Part shown: positions 49,398 through 62,613 of the stretch, piece after piece
Layout of the letters: each line of letters begins with the position of its first letter
Numbering within the stretch: the stretch's first letter is position 1
Source of the DNA: Faecalibacterium sp. HTF-F
GTDB taxonomy: Bacteria; Bacillota; Clostridia; Oscillospirales; Ruminococcaceae
DNA: 64,000 nucleotides
Assembly (NCBI RefSeq): GCF_023347535.1
Contig: NZ_CP094473.1
Coordinates: 2,294,001-2,358,000, forward strand
Direction of reading: 5' to 3'
Position numbers and translations under genes: made by a program
Notes under the pieces: generated by a model
What the model was told of the DNA's origin: nothing
Databases searched by the model: none
What the model saw: the letters and a program-made list of their open reading frames with translations, nothing else

Positions 49398-49964
49398 TCA
49401 CGGCCAGAGCTTGACGTCCCACAGGATCACTTCACCGCCGATGTACTTTGCTCCAACCTCAACCTTCAAATATTCAACATCCGTGATGTCCACTTCAAAT
49501 TCCACGGTTTCCTTCGTTTTCTGAACAATCGTCGGCGAGGTTTTTATCAGCTTACCATCTCCGTAAATATTCACCCACGCAGAAGCATCCTCCTCCATTC
49601 CCTCATGCGGATTCAGCTTCATCGTCAGCTTTTTATACTTTTTATCGATAGAATATTCTGCTGAATGAAAAAAGATCAAACTTTCAAGACGTTCTCCTCC
49701 GGTTATTCCATAGCCCGTAGAACACACAACGTAGTTAACACCGTTTGCATACGTATTCCCAAACGGGTCTTTCGGTTCTTTATTGCTCCAATCCACTTTA
49801 CCGTTCAAGGGCTTCAAATAGGAAAGCGGCGTCGAGCCGTCCGGAGCCGGAGCGCTTCCACCGGCTCCGCCGCCTCCGCAGCCAGTGAGCGCAGTCATGG
49901 CGCATGCCACACCTGCAGCGCCCATCACTTTCAAAAATTTGCGGCGATCAATCTTTTTCATCAT
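49398..49964 (-). CDS. Lipoprotein with NPCBM-like carbohydrate-binding module
   Basis: 188 residues from ATG 49964 (AAGGAG seven bases upstream). The signal combines RRKFLKVMGAAG with the lipobox LTGCGG, then a Gly/Ser/Pro linker. The body reads GERLESLIFFHSAEYSIDKK, then KLTMKLNPHEGMEEDASAWV, VNIYGDGKLIKTSP and VKVEVGAKYIGGEVILWDVKLWP-like strands. This layout is that of NPCBM/NEW2 modules (galactose-type sugar binding). It may bind host glycans at the surface. A homopolymeric G tract lies in its promoter and may switch expression. Backs onto fba with a shared terminator. Confidence 0.8.
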   Translation of the reverse strand: MMKKIDRRKFLKVMGAAGVACAMTALTGCGGGGAGGSAPAPDGSTPLSYLKPLNGKVDWSNKEPKDPFGNTYANGVNYVVCSTGYGITGGERLESLIFFHSAEYSIDKKYKKLTMKLNPHEGMEEDASAWVNIYGDGKLIKTSPTIVQKTKETVEFEVDITDVEYLKVEVGAKYIGGEVILWDVKLWP

Positions 49965-50032
49965 GATTTGTCTCCTTTTGTTGCTTTTACCCCTGCGCAC
50001 AAAATGTGAAACCCGTGCGCTCTTTCTGTCTC

Positions 50033-50063
50033 ATTGTACCCCCCCCCCGCATATTCCTGTCAA
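50033..50063 (-). promoter_or_regulatory. Promoter of the lipoprotein with a G10 tract in the spacer
   Basis: On the minus strand: -35 TTGACA (50058-50063), -10 TACAAT (50033-50038), spacer 19 bases of which ten are a run of G directly before the -10 (plus-strand C run 50039-50048). Slippage of the tract would change spacer length towards or away from the optimum of 17. Confidence 0.75.
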
Positions 50064-50154
50064 CTAAAACGCAAAAATTTGTCGTTTTTAACAAATAATC
50101 CGCAAATTATTTTCAAATCACATTCCATGGATTTTATGCAAAATTTCGGCAAAA

Positions 50155-50190
50155 CAAAAACGCCTTGAGATTTCTCTCAAAGCGTTTTCT
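50155..50190 (-). terminator. Terminator of the rRNA operon
   Basis: AAACGCCTTGAGA (50158-50170) and TCTCAAAGCGTTT (50175-50187); the minus strand continues TTTTTGTTTTG after the stem. Confidence 0.9.
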
Positions 50191-50196
50191 GTTCAA

Positions 50197-50314
<118 letters not shown>

Positions 50315-50440
50315 ATCTGACTGGCCTAGTATAACACATTTCTATGTACCTGTCCAGTGTTTGTAGAAGGACGTGCCTTCAAAACTGAATAATCACTGCT
50401 AGCATTTTTTCGTTGACTCTCAGAGTCTCAAGCGAATTGT

Positions 50441-55060
<4,620 letters not shown>

Positions 55061-55250
55061 AAATGATATTTATCACTTAAAAGTGTTAAATCTTGTTCGC
55101 TCAGCACGCAATCGCTTGCGTCCTGTGTGAATTACTTTTGGAATTGTTTTAAGTGTTTTTCCAAACACATAAAGGTTCCTTACAAGTTTTTCGATATTGT
55201 TCAATTTTCAAGGTCCTGTGCGCCTCAGCCTTGCGGCTGACGACCTGCTT

Positions 55251-55279
55251 ATTGTACCACCGAAGTGGTTTTTTGTCAA
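55251..55279 (-). promoter_or_regulatory. rRNA operon promoter P2
   Basis: TTGACA (55274-55279), 17-base spacer, TACAAT (55251-55256). Nearer to 16S by about 190 bases. Confidence 0.85.
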
Positions 55280-55437
55280 GCCTTATTTTTTAGAAGCTTT
55301 TGAACTTTCTGAACTTGGACACTCAAGAAGTTTCTCAGAACAAACCGGAACTTTTTCAGCGTCTATTGGTTCTTTTCAAGGGCTTCCTGCTGTGGCTTCG
55401 GAAGTCATTCTTTTGCCTCAGCGCTTGGCGCTCAAGT

Positions 55438-55466
55438 ATAATACCACACCCCCGCCTCCTTGTCAA
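55438..55466 (-). promoter_or_regulatory. rRNA operon promoter P1
   Basis: TTGACA (55461-55466), 17-base spacer, TATTAT (55438-55443). About 180 bases upstream of P2. Confidence 0.85.
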
Positions 55467-55530
55467 CACTTTTTGACAGATTTTTTTCATTCTTTTTTGC
55501 GTTCACCCCAAAACAGCAGCAAACCGCAGG

Positions 55531-55566
55531 AAAAACTGCGCCGCAGCTGCAATGCAGCTGCGGCGG
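55531..55566 (-). terminator. Terminator of the CPBP protease operon
   Basis: CGCCGCAGCTGC (55539-55550) and GCAGCTGCGGCG (55554-55565) with an AAT loop; the minus strand continues AGTTTTTC. Confidence 0.88.
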
Positions 55567-55604
55567 CAAAAGCGGAAGAGTCCTCTCCCGGAATATTCAG
55601 GTTT

Positions 55605-56495
55605 TCAGGATCTTCGCAGGGTCAGCCAGACTGCAGCAGCCAGCATGGGCAGCATTCCGATCAGGCCAATGGGTGCCGGGCCCAATACATTATAGTAACT
55701 GTCTGCCGGGTTCGTCAAAACCACAAACAGCGCTGCCACCGCATTGAACGCGCCGTGCGCAATGGACGGCACCCAGATGCACCCAGTCTTTTCATAGAGC
55801 CAGTCCAACAGGGTATTGAGCGCAAAGCAGACTATGCACCACACGAAAAGGCCCAGTACCGGCGCACCCAAGTAGTTGGTGCCGTATTCGTAGCCCACCA
55901 GCAGCATCAGCGGCCAGTGCCAGACACCCCAGATCACGCCGCCCAGCAGGCGGCCGTTGAGCAGGCCGAGCTGCTCCTTCAGGTGAGGCATCATATACCC
56001 GCGCCAGCCGGCTTCCTCACCCAAAGCTGCGAACATATTGATGAGCGGAGCCAGTGTGACCGCGAACAGACCTGTTTCCAGCATGTAGCTGAGGTTGGAT
56101 ACACCCAGCTCCCTGCGCAGGGTCTGCGCGTCCATCTCGCCGCCGTAGGCCGCTGTCAGCCAGCTGCCGGAGAGGTCCAGCCGATGCGGGAACACCGCAA
56201 AATAGAGCACTGCAGCCAGCACCGTGAACACCGCCGGGCCAAACCACGCCGCCAGCCAGTAGCGGCGCTTGCCCTGCACCTTCCAGCCGATGCCGGTGGG
56301 CTGGCGCAGAAAGACCTTTTGCACCAGCAGCACCGCCAGAAGCGGGCAGAGCATGGTGGCGACCAGCGCCAGCTGATACAGCACGGCATTCTGCTTTTGC
56401 AGCAGTGCCATGCAGCCACCGACCTGACACAGCCATGCCAGACCAAACGCTAACAGGAAATAAAGGCCGAAGCCCTGCTTTTCTTTTGTGGTCAT
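55605..56495 (-). CDS. CPBP-family intramembrane metalloprotease
   Basis: 296 residues, eight or so hydrophobic helices. The family site EEAGWRGYMMP (near residue 165) carries the paired Glu and the Arg of CPBP/Abi proteases; GVIWGVWHWPLML and SIAHGAFNAVAAL provide the His residues of the second and third motifs. Such enzymes process prenylated proteins or peptides, or protect against bacteriocins. It overlaps the preceding YbjQ-family gene by four bases and is the last of this short operon. Confidence 0.9.
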   Translation of the reverse strand: MTTKEKQGFGLYFLLAFGLAWLCQVGGCMALLQKQNAVLYQLALVATMLCPLLAVLLVQKVFLRQPTGIGWKVQGKRRYWLAAWFGPAVFTVLAAVLYFAVFPHRLDLSGSWLTAAYGGEMDAQTLRRELGVSNLSYMLETGLFAVTLAPLINMFAALGEEAGWRGYMMPHLKEQLGLLNGRLLGGVIWGVWHWPLMLLVGYEYGTNYLGAPVLGLFVWCIVCFALNTLLDWLYEKTGCIWVPSIAHGAFNAVAALFVVLTNPADSYYNVLGPAPIGLIGMLPMLAAAVWLTLRRS

Positions 56496-56803
56496 ACGAA
56501 CTTCACCGCCGTTCCATAAGCAATGACCTCTGCCGCGCCCTGCATGACGCTGGCGGAAGCGTAGCGCATCCCTACAACTGCATCCGCTCCAAGGGCCTCT
56601 GCATCCTTGACCATGCGTCCTGTGGCGATCTGCCGGGCTTCGGTGAGCATATCCGCGTAGTCGGTCACTTCACCGCCCACCAGCGTGCGGAACCCCGCCA
56701 TCAGATCGTGGCCCAGATTGCGGCTCTGCACCGTGCTGCCGCGCACCACGCCCAGCGCTTCCAGCTTTTTGCCGGGCACCTCGTTAATAGTTACGATAAG
56801 CAT
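56492..56803 (-). CDS. YbjQ/UPF0145-family protein
   Basis: 103 residues from ATG 56803 (AGGGAG six bases upstream). Blocks IVTINEVPGKKLEALGVVRG, NLGHDLMAGFRTLVGGEV and ALGADAVVGMRYASA define the UPF0145 fold, a small pentameric-type protein of unknown function sometimes called heavy-metal binding. The C-terminus AEVIAYGTAVKF is typical. It overlaps the CPBP gene (ATGA) and follows the decayed MerR gene. Confidence 0.9.
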   Translation of the reverse strand: MLIVTINEVPGKKLEALGVVRGSTVQSRNLGHDLMAGFRTLVGGEVTDYADMLTEARQIATGRMVKDAEALGADAVVGMRYASASVMQGAAEVIAYGTAVKFV

Positions 56804-57219
56804 CTTCTTCTCCCTTTCCGATCTCTTCAATGCGTTCCAGCAGCACCTTCAGCGTGCCCACGATGCACCCCACCGGGATGCCGAACAATACGATGAGCAG
56901 CGGCAGCGGCGGCGCTTCCTGCGGGTCGCTGTAAAAGGCCCACGCCATCGTTGCGATCACAAAAGCCATCAGCGCCACAAAAAGGGCCGCGCCGACACAG
57001 GCACCGCGGATGCGCTCGCCTTTTCGGTCTGTGCGTTCGATGTTCACAAAGGTCACCCCCTGTTCTTCCCGTGCAGCAAGGCGCGCAAGCGTCTGCCTGC
57101 GAGTAGCTGCGGTAGCCGTTGCCCGGTTCGCGGCCGGGGGTAATGAGCCCCTCCTCCTCGTAAAAGCGGATGTTCTTTTTGGTCACGCCCACGGCGGCTT
57201 CCACTTCGTTGATCTTCAT
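56784..57219 (-). pseudogene. Decayed MerR-family regulator with C-terminal membrane domain
   Basis: The 5' end codes for MKINEVEAAVGVTKKNIRFY and EEEGLITPG, a MerR winged-helix N-terminus to about residue 41. After GNGYRSYS the reading frame is lost: the same frame becomes a Cys- and Arg-rich stretch. In another frame, LARLAAREEQ leads into a 90-residue piece (56784-57056: FVNIERTDRKGERIRG and two membrane helices, ending GEEDAYRNY). I read this as one gene with an out-of-frame internal deletion; the C-terminal piece could still be translated alone. Confidence 0.7.
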
Positions 57220-57289
57220 GGCTCCGGTGCCTCCTTACGTGCCTATATTACACCTTCCAGAAAGGGGAAGGTCAAGTCTTTTTACAAAA

Positions 57290-57412
57290 AGAACTCCCTT
57301 CGTCTCGCATTCGCTCGACACCTCCTTCAGAGAGGGAGGCTTACCGTACGGGCAGGCTCCCTCCTTGAGGGGGCTGTCTGCGGAGCAGACTGGGGGAGTT
57401 TCTTCCTTTAAA
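57290..57412. repeat. Palindromic repeat cluster near the helicase gene 3' end
   Basis: Several CT-rich inverted repeats in tandem: CCTCC...GGGAGG, CTCCCTC...GAGGGGG and GTCTGC-GGA-GCAGAC within a CCCCC/GGGGG frame. It resembles the shorter element at 12165-12226 and typical REP-like intergenic repeats of this group. It may terminate the helicase transcript. Confidence 0.6.
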
Positions 57413-58595
57413 AATAACACTTGATCTGGAACCGATCGGCGTTGTCCTTTTTTTCCTCCACCACGATGTGCTCATGGTTGAAGTCAAAATGCACCGGGGT
57501 GCACAGGTCGGTATTGCGGGTCAGGCGCAGCAGCTCCTGCACCCGCTTTTTCTCCTCCGGCACATAGAACAGGTAGCTCACGCCCTCCTTTTTGGCACGA
57601 CCGGTGCGGCCGATCCGGTGGGTGTAATGTTCGTTCTCGCTGGGGACATCGTAGTTGATGACGGCGTCCACGTCCGAAACATCGATGCCGCGGGCGGCAA
57701 CGTCGGTGGCTACCAGAATGGCCAGCTTGCCGTCCCGGAAGTTTTGCATGATCTGGTTGCGCTCCTTCTGGGAGAGGTCGCCGTGCAGACAATCCACCGA
57801 GAAGCCCAGCCGTGCCAGCTGGTTGGCCAGAGTGGCCGTGTTGAACTTGGTATCGCAGAACACCATCACCCGCTTGTAGCTCTCACCAATGATGATCTGT
57901 GCAAGGTCGGAAAGCTTGTTGCGGCCGGAGGTCTCCAGCATATACTGGGTGATCTTGGGCTGGCTCTCCTCCCGGGGCTGGACGGTGATCTCCTCAGCGT
58001 TGTGCTGGTACAGCCAGCCAATGTCCATCACCTCGCGGCTGATGGTGGCCGAGAACATGGAAAGGGACTTGCGGGCCTTCATCATTTCAATGATATGCCG
58101 CACATCCTTATAGAAGCCCATGTTCAGCATCTCGTCGGCCTCGTCCAGCACGATCTGGGTCACATGGGAGATGTCGATGGTGCGGTGCTTGTAGTGGTCC
58201 ATCAGACGGCCCGGCGTGGCTACCACGATCTGGCAGCCCTCGGCAAGGCGCTTTGCCTGCTTTTCCATATTGGCACCGCCATACACGCAGGCCACCTGTA
58301 CCTCTGGCATAAAATAGGTGAGCTGGGTCAGCTCTTCTGCGATCTGCTGGGCCAGCTCCCGGGTGGGAGCCATGATGACAGCCTGCGGGTACTTGTTTTC
58401 CGGGAGGATATGCTCCGCCACCGGGATGCCGAAGGCACAGGTCTTGCCGGTGCCGGTGGGGGCTTTTGCGATCACGTCATGACCCGCCATCATGACGGGG
58501 ATGGTCTTTTCCTGGATCTCGGTCATTTCGGCAAAGCCCATGCGTTCCACTGCCTGATGGATGGCCGGGCTGCACTGCAGTTCACTGTAAAGCAT
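57408..58595 (-). CDS. DEAD-box ATP-dependent RNA helicase
   Basis: 395 residues, core helicase without long extensions. Motifs in order: Q-motif (FAEMTEIQEKTIP), I (APTGTGKT), Ia (APTRELAQQI), II (LDEADEML), III (SATIS), IV, V (ATDVAARGIDV) and VI (HRIGRTGRA). It would unwind RNA in ribosome assembly or mRNA turnover. Shorter than CsdA or DbpA, closer to CshB-like proteins of Firmicutes. Start taken at MLYSELQCSPAIHQ. Its 3' end runs into a palindromic repeat. Confidence 0.95.
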   Translation of the reverse strand: MLYSELQCSPAIHQAVERMGFAEMTEIQEKTIPVMMAGHDVIAKAPTGTGKTCAFGIPVAEHILPENKYPQAVIMAPTRELAQQIAEELTQLTYFMPEVQVACVYGGANMEKQAKRLAEGCQIVVATPGRLMDHYKHRTIDISHVTQIVLDEADEMLNMGFYKDVRHIIEMMKARKSLSMFSATISREVMDIGWLYQHNAEEITVQPREESQPKITQYMLETSGRNKLSDLAQIIIGESYKRVMVFCDTKFNTATLANQLARLGFSVDCLHGDLSQKERNQIMQNFRDGKLAILVATDVAARGIDVSDVDAVINYDVPSENEHYTHRIGRTGRAKKEGVSYLFYVPEEKKRVQELLRLTRNTDLCTPVHFDFNHEHIVVEEKKDNADRFQIKCYF

Positions 58596-58702
58596 CTGAA
58601 TCTCCGTTCCTTTGTCCTTTTATATTCTGCACTCAGTATAGCATGAAATGCCGCACTTGTCAGCAGAGAAACAAAAAGATGCCGTGCGCCGGGCACAGAG
58701 CG

Positions 58703-58751
58703 GGACGATTTAGAATGCCCTCCGCTTTGCTCTGGGCATTCCAAATCGTTC
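58703..58751. repeat. Inverted repeat between the helicase and HU genes
   Basis: GGACGATTTAGAATGCCC (58703-58720) and GGGCATTCCAAATCGTTC (58734-58751) form a near-perfect 18-base stem around a 13-base loop. A related arm (CATTTCAAATCGTCCC) is at about 37539-37554. Confidence 0.6.
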
Positions 58752-58777
58752 TCTCGCCCGCATATATCCAGCAAACA

Positions 58778-58815
58778 AAAAGGACCGCACCCGGGGTCAC
58801 GGGTACGGTCCTCAA
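58778..58815 (-). terminator. Terminator of the HU gene
   Basis: AGGACCGCACCCG (58781-58793) and CGGGTACGGTCCT (58800-58812); the minus strand continues TTTTTGTTTG. Confidence 0.88.
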
Positions 58816-58825
58816 TGCACATCGA

Positions 58826-59128
58826 TCAGGCGGTCTCTTCCACGTTCTTCTTGCCTGCTTCCAGCTTCTGCTTGAAGCGGCCGCTGGCCTTGAAGCCGGG
58901 GATGGAGGTGGACTCCAGACGGCTGGAAACCTTGGTCTTGGGGTTGGTGTAGGCCTTGGGCTTGCGGGGACGCATCTCAAAACGGCCAAAGCCTGCGATG
59001 GTCACCTTCTCGTCTGCGCGCAGGCAGTCGGCGATCTGGTCAAACATCGCATCCATTGTGGTCTCGACCTGAGCTTCGGTAAAGCCGGTCTTGCGTGCAA
59101 CAGTCTCGATCATCTGGGAACGGGTCAT
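58826..59128 (-). CDS. hup: HU-family DNA-binding protein
   Basis: 100 residues from ATG 59128 (MTRSQMIETVARK), with GGAGG ten bases upstream. The longer frame (59233) adds 35 residues through the promoter and is not used. Features: VARKTGFTEAQVETTMDAM helix, the beta arms VTIAGFGRFEMRPRKPKAYTNPKT (with Arg/Pro at the tips that insert into DNA) and a long basic C-terminal tail (SGRFKQKLEAGKKN). It packs and bends the nucleoid. Slightly longer than the usual 90. Confidence 0.95.
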   Translation of the reverse strand: MTRSQMIETVARKTGFTEAQVETTMDAMFDQIADCLRADEKVTIAGFGRFEMRPRKPKAYTNPKTKVSSRLESTSIPGFKASGRFKQKLEAGKKNVEETA

Positions 59129-59287
59129 GTATCTATATCCTCCTGGAATGTCCAAAAGTAACGGTCTTTTGGCAAATTTTGCGTTGTTGAGTATAACATA
59201 ATTTGCGCACTGTTTGCGACAGCTTGCGCACAAAACGTCATTTATTGCGCACGAACTTTTATATTCTCTGTCTGCCTTTCACAAATA

Positions 59288-59317
59288 CAGCGCCCGCCGT
59301 TTTGGCGGGCGCTGTAT
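59288..59317. terminator. Hairpin between carB and the HU promoter
   Basis: ACAGCGCCCGCC and GGCGGGCGCTGT (59289-59317), loop GTTTT. T tracts are short on both sides, so termination may be modest. It is followed by a near-direct repeat GGTAATTACAGCGGTAATTAC before the carB stop. Confidence 0.6.
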
Positions 59318-59360
59318 AAAGTCTGTCTTTATCCGTTTCCGGGGGTAATTACAGCGGTAA

Positions 59361-62300
59361 TTACTTGCGGTGATACAGGGTGGCAATATCCACCAGCGGA
59401 ATATTTTCCAGACTGTGGTCGCTGCGCAGGCAGTTCACCAGAGCGTTGGCGGTATCCACGGCGGTGATGCAGGGAATGCTCAGCTCCACGGCCTTGCGGC
59501 GCAGGCGGACGGAATCGCGCTTGGGGTCACGGCCCTTGGCGCTGGTGGAGAACACGTAGTCCACCAGACCGCTCTGCAGCAGGTCCACGATGTTGGGCGA
59601 CTCGCCGGACATATTGCGCACCTCGTTGCAGGGCACCATGTGCTTGTTGAGCCATGCGCAGGTGCCGGAGGTGCCGTACAGCTTGTAGCCCATGCTCTTG
59701 AGCTTCCATGCAATATCCACGAACTCCGGCTTGTCGCTGTCCTTCACGGTGAAGATGCAGCAGCTTGCAGGGCCGGGGGTCTTGAAGGTGTAGCCCGCGC
59801 CGATGAGGCCCTTGAGCAGGGCGTCGTGGTAGTTGGGGGCAATGCCCAGCACTTCGCCGGTAGACTTCATCTCGGGGCCGAACTGGGTATCCACACCGTG
59901 CAGCTTTTCAAAGCTGAACACAGGCACCTTGACGGCCACATAGGGTGCGTTGGGGTGCAGGCCGGTGCCATAGCCCATATCTGCCAGCTTCTCGCCCAGA
60001 CAGCAGCGCACTGCCAGATCCACCATAGGCACGCCGGTGACCTTGGAGATATACGGCACAGTACGGGAGGAACGGGGGTTCACCTCAATGACGTACACTC
60101 TGCCGTTGGAGACAGCGTACTGCACATTCACCAGACCGGTGACATGCAACTCGCGGGCAAAGCGGCCGGTGTAGTCCACAATGGTATCGATCTCGGCCTG
60201 GGTCAGGTGCTGTGCCGGGTAGACGCAGATGGAGTCGCCGGAGTGCACACCGGTGCGCTCCACCTGCTCCATGATGCCGGGGATCAGGAAGTTCTCGCCG
60301 TCGCAGATGGCGTCCACTTCGCACTCGGTGCCCAGAATGTACTTATCCAGCAGCACAGGGTGATCCATGTCCACATGCTCGGTGATGACGCCCATGTACT
60401 CAATGACGTCTGCCTTGGTGTAGGCCACGATCATGTTCTGACCGCCCAGCACGTAGGAGGGGCGCATCAGCACCGGCAGGCCGATCTCATCGGCGGCGGC
60501 CAGCGCCTCGTCCAGATTGAACACGGTGCGGCCCGGTGCGCGGGGGATCTTGCAGCGCTCCAGCAGCTCGTCGAAGCGCTCACGGTCCTCGGCTTCATCG
60601 ATGGCATCTGCCGGGGTGCCCAGAATGGGCAGGCCGATCTCGTCCATGTGCTTTGCCAACTTGATGGCGGTCTGGCCGCCGAACTGCACCACGCAGGCGT
60701 CCGGCTTCTCGGTGGCAATGATGTTGTCCACGCTCTCCGGGTTCAGCGGGTCAAAGTACAGACGGTCGCCGGTGTCAAAGTCGGTGGAGACGGTCTCAGG
60801 GTTGTTGTTGACCAGAATGGCTTCGCAGCCGTGCTTCTTCAGGGTCCACACACAGTGCACCGAGCAGTAGTCGAACTCGATGCCCTGACCGATGCGGATG
60901 GGGCCGGAACCAAAGACCAGCACCTTCTTTTTCTCGGGTTCGCCCTTGGCGGATGCTTCGGCTTCCTTCTCGGCAATGAACTCAGCGGCTTCGTTGTCGC
61001 CGTCGTAGGTGGAGTAGAAGTAAGGGGTGTTGGCCGAGAACTCGGCCGCACAGGTATCCACCATCTTGAAACCGGCGCGGTAGTTCTCCACAGGCAGGGT
61101 ATCCACCTGTGCCAGACGCTTGATGGTCTTATCCTGGAAGCCGTACTTCTTGGCAGTCTTATACTGCTCTTCGGTCAGCACGCCGTTGCACTTGGCAAGA
61201 CCGTTTTCCAGATTTGCCAGATGCTGCATCTTGTCCAGGAACCACCAGTCGATCTTGGTGATCTTGTAAATGGTCTCGTGGTCGATTCCGCGCTTGAGAG
61301 CCTCGTACACGCAGAACACGCGCTCGGCGTCCTGAACATGCATGTGAGCCACGATCTCGTCATCGGTCAGCTCCTCAAAGGGCTTGTGGGTCAGGGTATC
61401 CATGCCCAGCTCGATGGAGGAAACTGCCTTCATCATGGCAGCCTCGAAGCTGTTGCCAATGCTCATCACCTCGCCGGTGGCCATCATCTGGGTGCCCAGA
61501 GACTTGTCGGCGTAGACGAACTTATCAAAGGGCCACTTCGGGTACTTGACCACGATATAGTCCAGCGCAGGCTCAAAGCAGGCGCAGGTCTTGCCGGTGA
61601 CGTCGTTGGTGATCTCGTCCAGCGTGTAGCCGATGGCGATCTTGGTGGCCACCTTGGCAATGGGATAGCCGGTAGCCTTGGAAGCCAGTGCGGAAGAGCG
61701 GGACACACGGGGGTTGACCTCGATGACCGCATAATCAAAGCTGTCCGGCTTCAGAGCAAACTGGCAGTTGCAGCCGCCCTCGATGCCCAGCTCGGTGATG
61801 ATGTCCAGCGCAGCGGTGCGCAGCATCTGGTACTCGTGGTCGGTCAGGGTCTGGGAGGGAGCCACGACCACCGAGTCACCGGTGTGGATGCCCACGGGGT
61901 CGAGGTTCTCCATGTTACACACGGTGATGACGTTGCCCTTGTGGTCGCGCATGACCTCGTACTCGATCTCTTTCCAGCCGGCGATGCACTTTTCCACAAG
62001 GATCTGATGGATGGGGGAAAGGCGCAGGCCGTTGGTGCCGATCTCAATGAGCTTTGCCTTGTTCTCGCAGATGCCGCCGCCGGTGCCGCCCATGGTGAAG
62101 GCCGGGCGCACGATGACCGGGTAGCCGATGCGGTCGGCGCAGGCCAGAGCGTCTTCCAGCGTCTCCACGACCTCGGAGGGAATGATGGGCTGGTGCAGCT
62201 TTTCCATGGTCTCCTTGAACAGCTCGCGGTCCTCGGCACGGTCGATGGTCTCGGGCTTGCAGGCCAGCAGACGGATGCCGGTGCGGTCCAGATAACCGGA

Positions 62301-62612
62301 GCGGGCCAGCTCCATGGACAGGTTCAGGCCCATCTGGCCGCCGAGGTTCGGCAGCACAGAGTCCGGCTTTTCAATGTCCAAAATGCGCTCCACGACTTCC
62401 AGCGTCATGGGCTCGATGTAAACATGGTCGGCCACATCCGGGTCGGTCATGATGGTTGCAGGGTTGGAGTTCAGCAGAACGGTCTCGATGCCCTCTGCCT
62501 TCAGGGCGCGGCAGGCCTGCGTGCCGGAGTAGTCGAACTCCGCAGCCTGACCAATGATGATGGGGCCGGAGCCAATGACCAGCACCTTCTTGATTCTAGG
62601 GTCCTTCGGCAT
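59361..62612 (-). CDS. carB: Carbamoyl-phosphate synthase, large subunit
   Basis: 1083 residues, complete. Two ATP-grasp halves are evident: VLVIGSGPIIIGQAAEFDYS near the start and KVLVFGSGPIRIGQGIEFDY near residue 560, each followed by its ATP site (YPVIVRPAFTMGGTGGG; LPVLMRPSYVLGGQNM). The C-terminal allosteric region runs from about residue 930 (GYTFKTPGPASCCIF). With CarA it makes carbamoyl phosphate from glutamine, bicarbonate and two ATP for pyrimidine and arginine synthesis. It starts one base after carA's stop, so the two are coupled. An uninterrupted 1090-codon antisense frame is spurious. Confidence 0.98.
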   Translation of the reverse strand: MPKDPRIKKVLVIGSGPIIIGQAAEFDYSGTQACRALKAEGIETVLLNSNPATIMTDPDVADHVYIEPMTLEVVERILDIEKPDSVLPNLGGQMGLNLSMELARSGYLDRTGIRLLACKPETIDRAEDRELFKETMEKLHQPIIPSEVVETLEDALACADRIGYPVIVRPAFTMGGTGGGICENKAKLIEIGTNGLRLSPIHQILVEKCIAGWKEIEYEVMRDHKGNVITVCNMENLDPVGIHTGDSVVVAPSQTLTDHEYQMLRTAALDIITELGIEGGCNCQFALKPDSFDYAVIEVNPRVSRSSALASKATGYPIAKVATKIAIGYTLDEITNDVTGKTCACFEPALDYIVVKYPKWPFDKFVYADKSLGTQMMATGEVMSIGNSFEAAMMKAVSSIELGMDTLTHKPFEELTDDEIVAHMHVQDAERVFCVYEALKRGIDHETIYKITKIDWWFLDKMQHLANLENGLAKCNGVLTEEQYKTAKKYGFQDKTIKRLAQVDTLPVENYRAGFKMVDTCAAEFSANTPYFYSTYDGDNEAAEFIAEKEAEASAKGEPEKKKVLVFGSGPIRIGQGIEFDYCSVHCVWTLKKHGCEAILVNNNPETVSTDFDTGDRLYFDPLNPESVDNIIATEKPDACVVQFGGQTAIKLAKHMDEIGLPILGTPADAIDEAEDRERFDELLERCKIPRAPGRTVFNLDEALAAADEIGLPVLMRPSYVLGGQNMIVAYTKADVIEYMGVITEHVDMDHPVLLDKYILGTECEVDAICDGENFLIPGIMEQVERTGVHSGDSICVYPAQHLTQAEIDTIVDYTGRFARELHVTGLVNVQYAVSNGRVYVIEVNPRSSRTVPYISKVTGVPMVDLAVRCCLGEKLADMGYGTGLHPNAPYVAVKVPVFSFEKLHGVDTQFGPEMKSTGEVLGIAPNYHDALLKGLIGAGYTFKTPGPASCCIFTVKDSDKPEFVDIAWKLKSMGYKLYGTSGTCAWLNKHMVPCNEVRNMSGESPNIVDLLQSGLVDYVFSTSAKGRDPKRDSVRLRRKAVELSIPCITAVDTANALVNCLRSDHSLENIPLVDIATLYHRK

Positions 62613-62613
62613 T

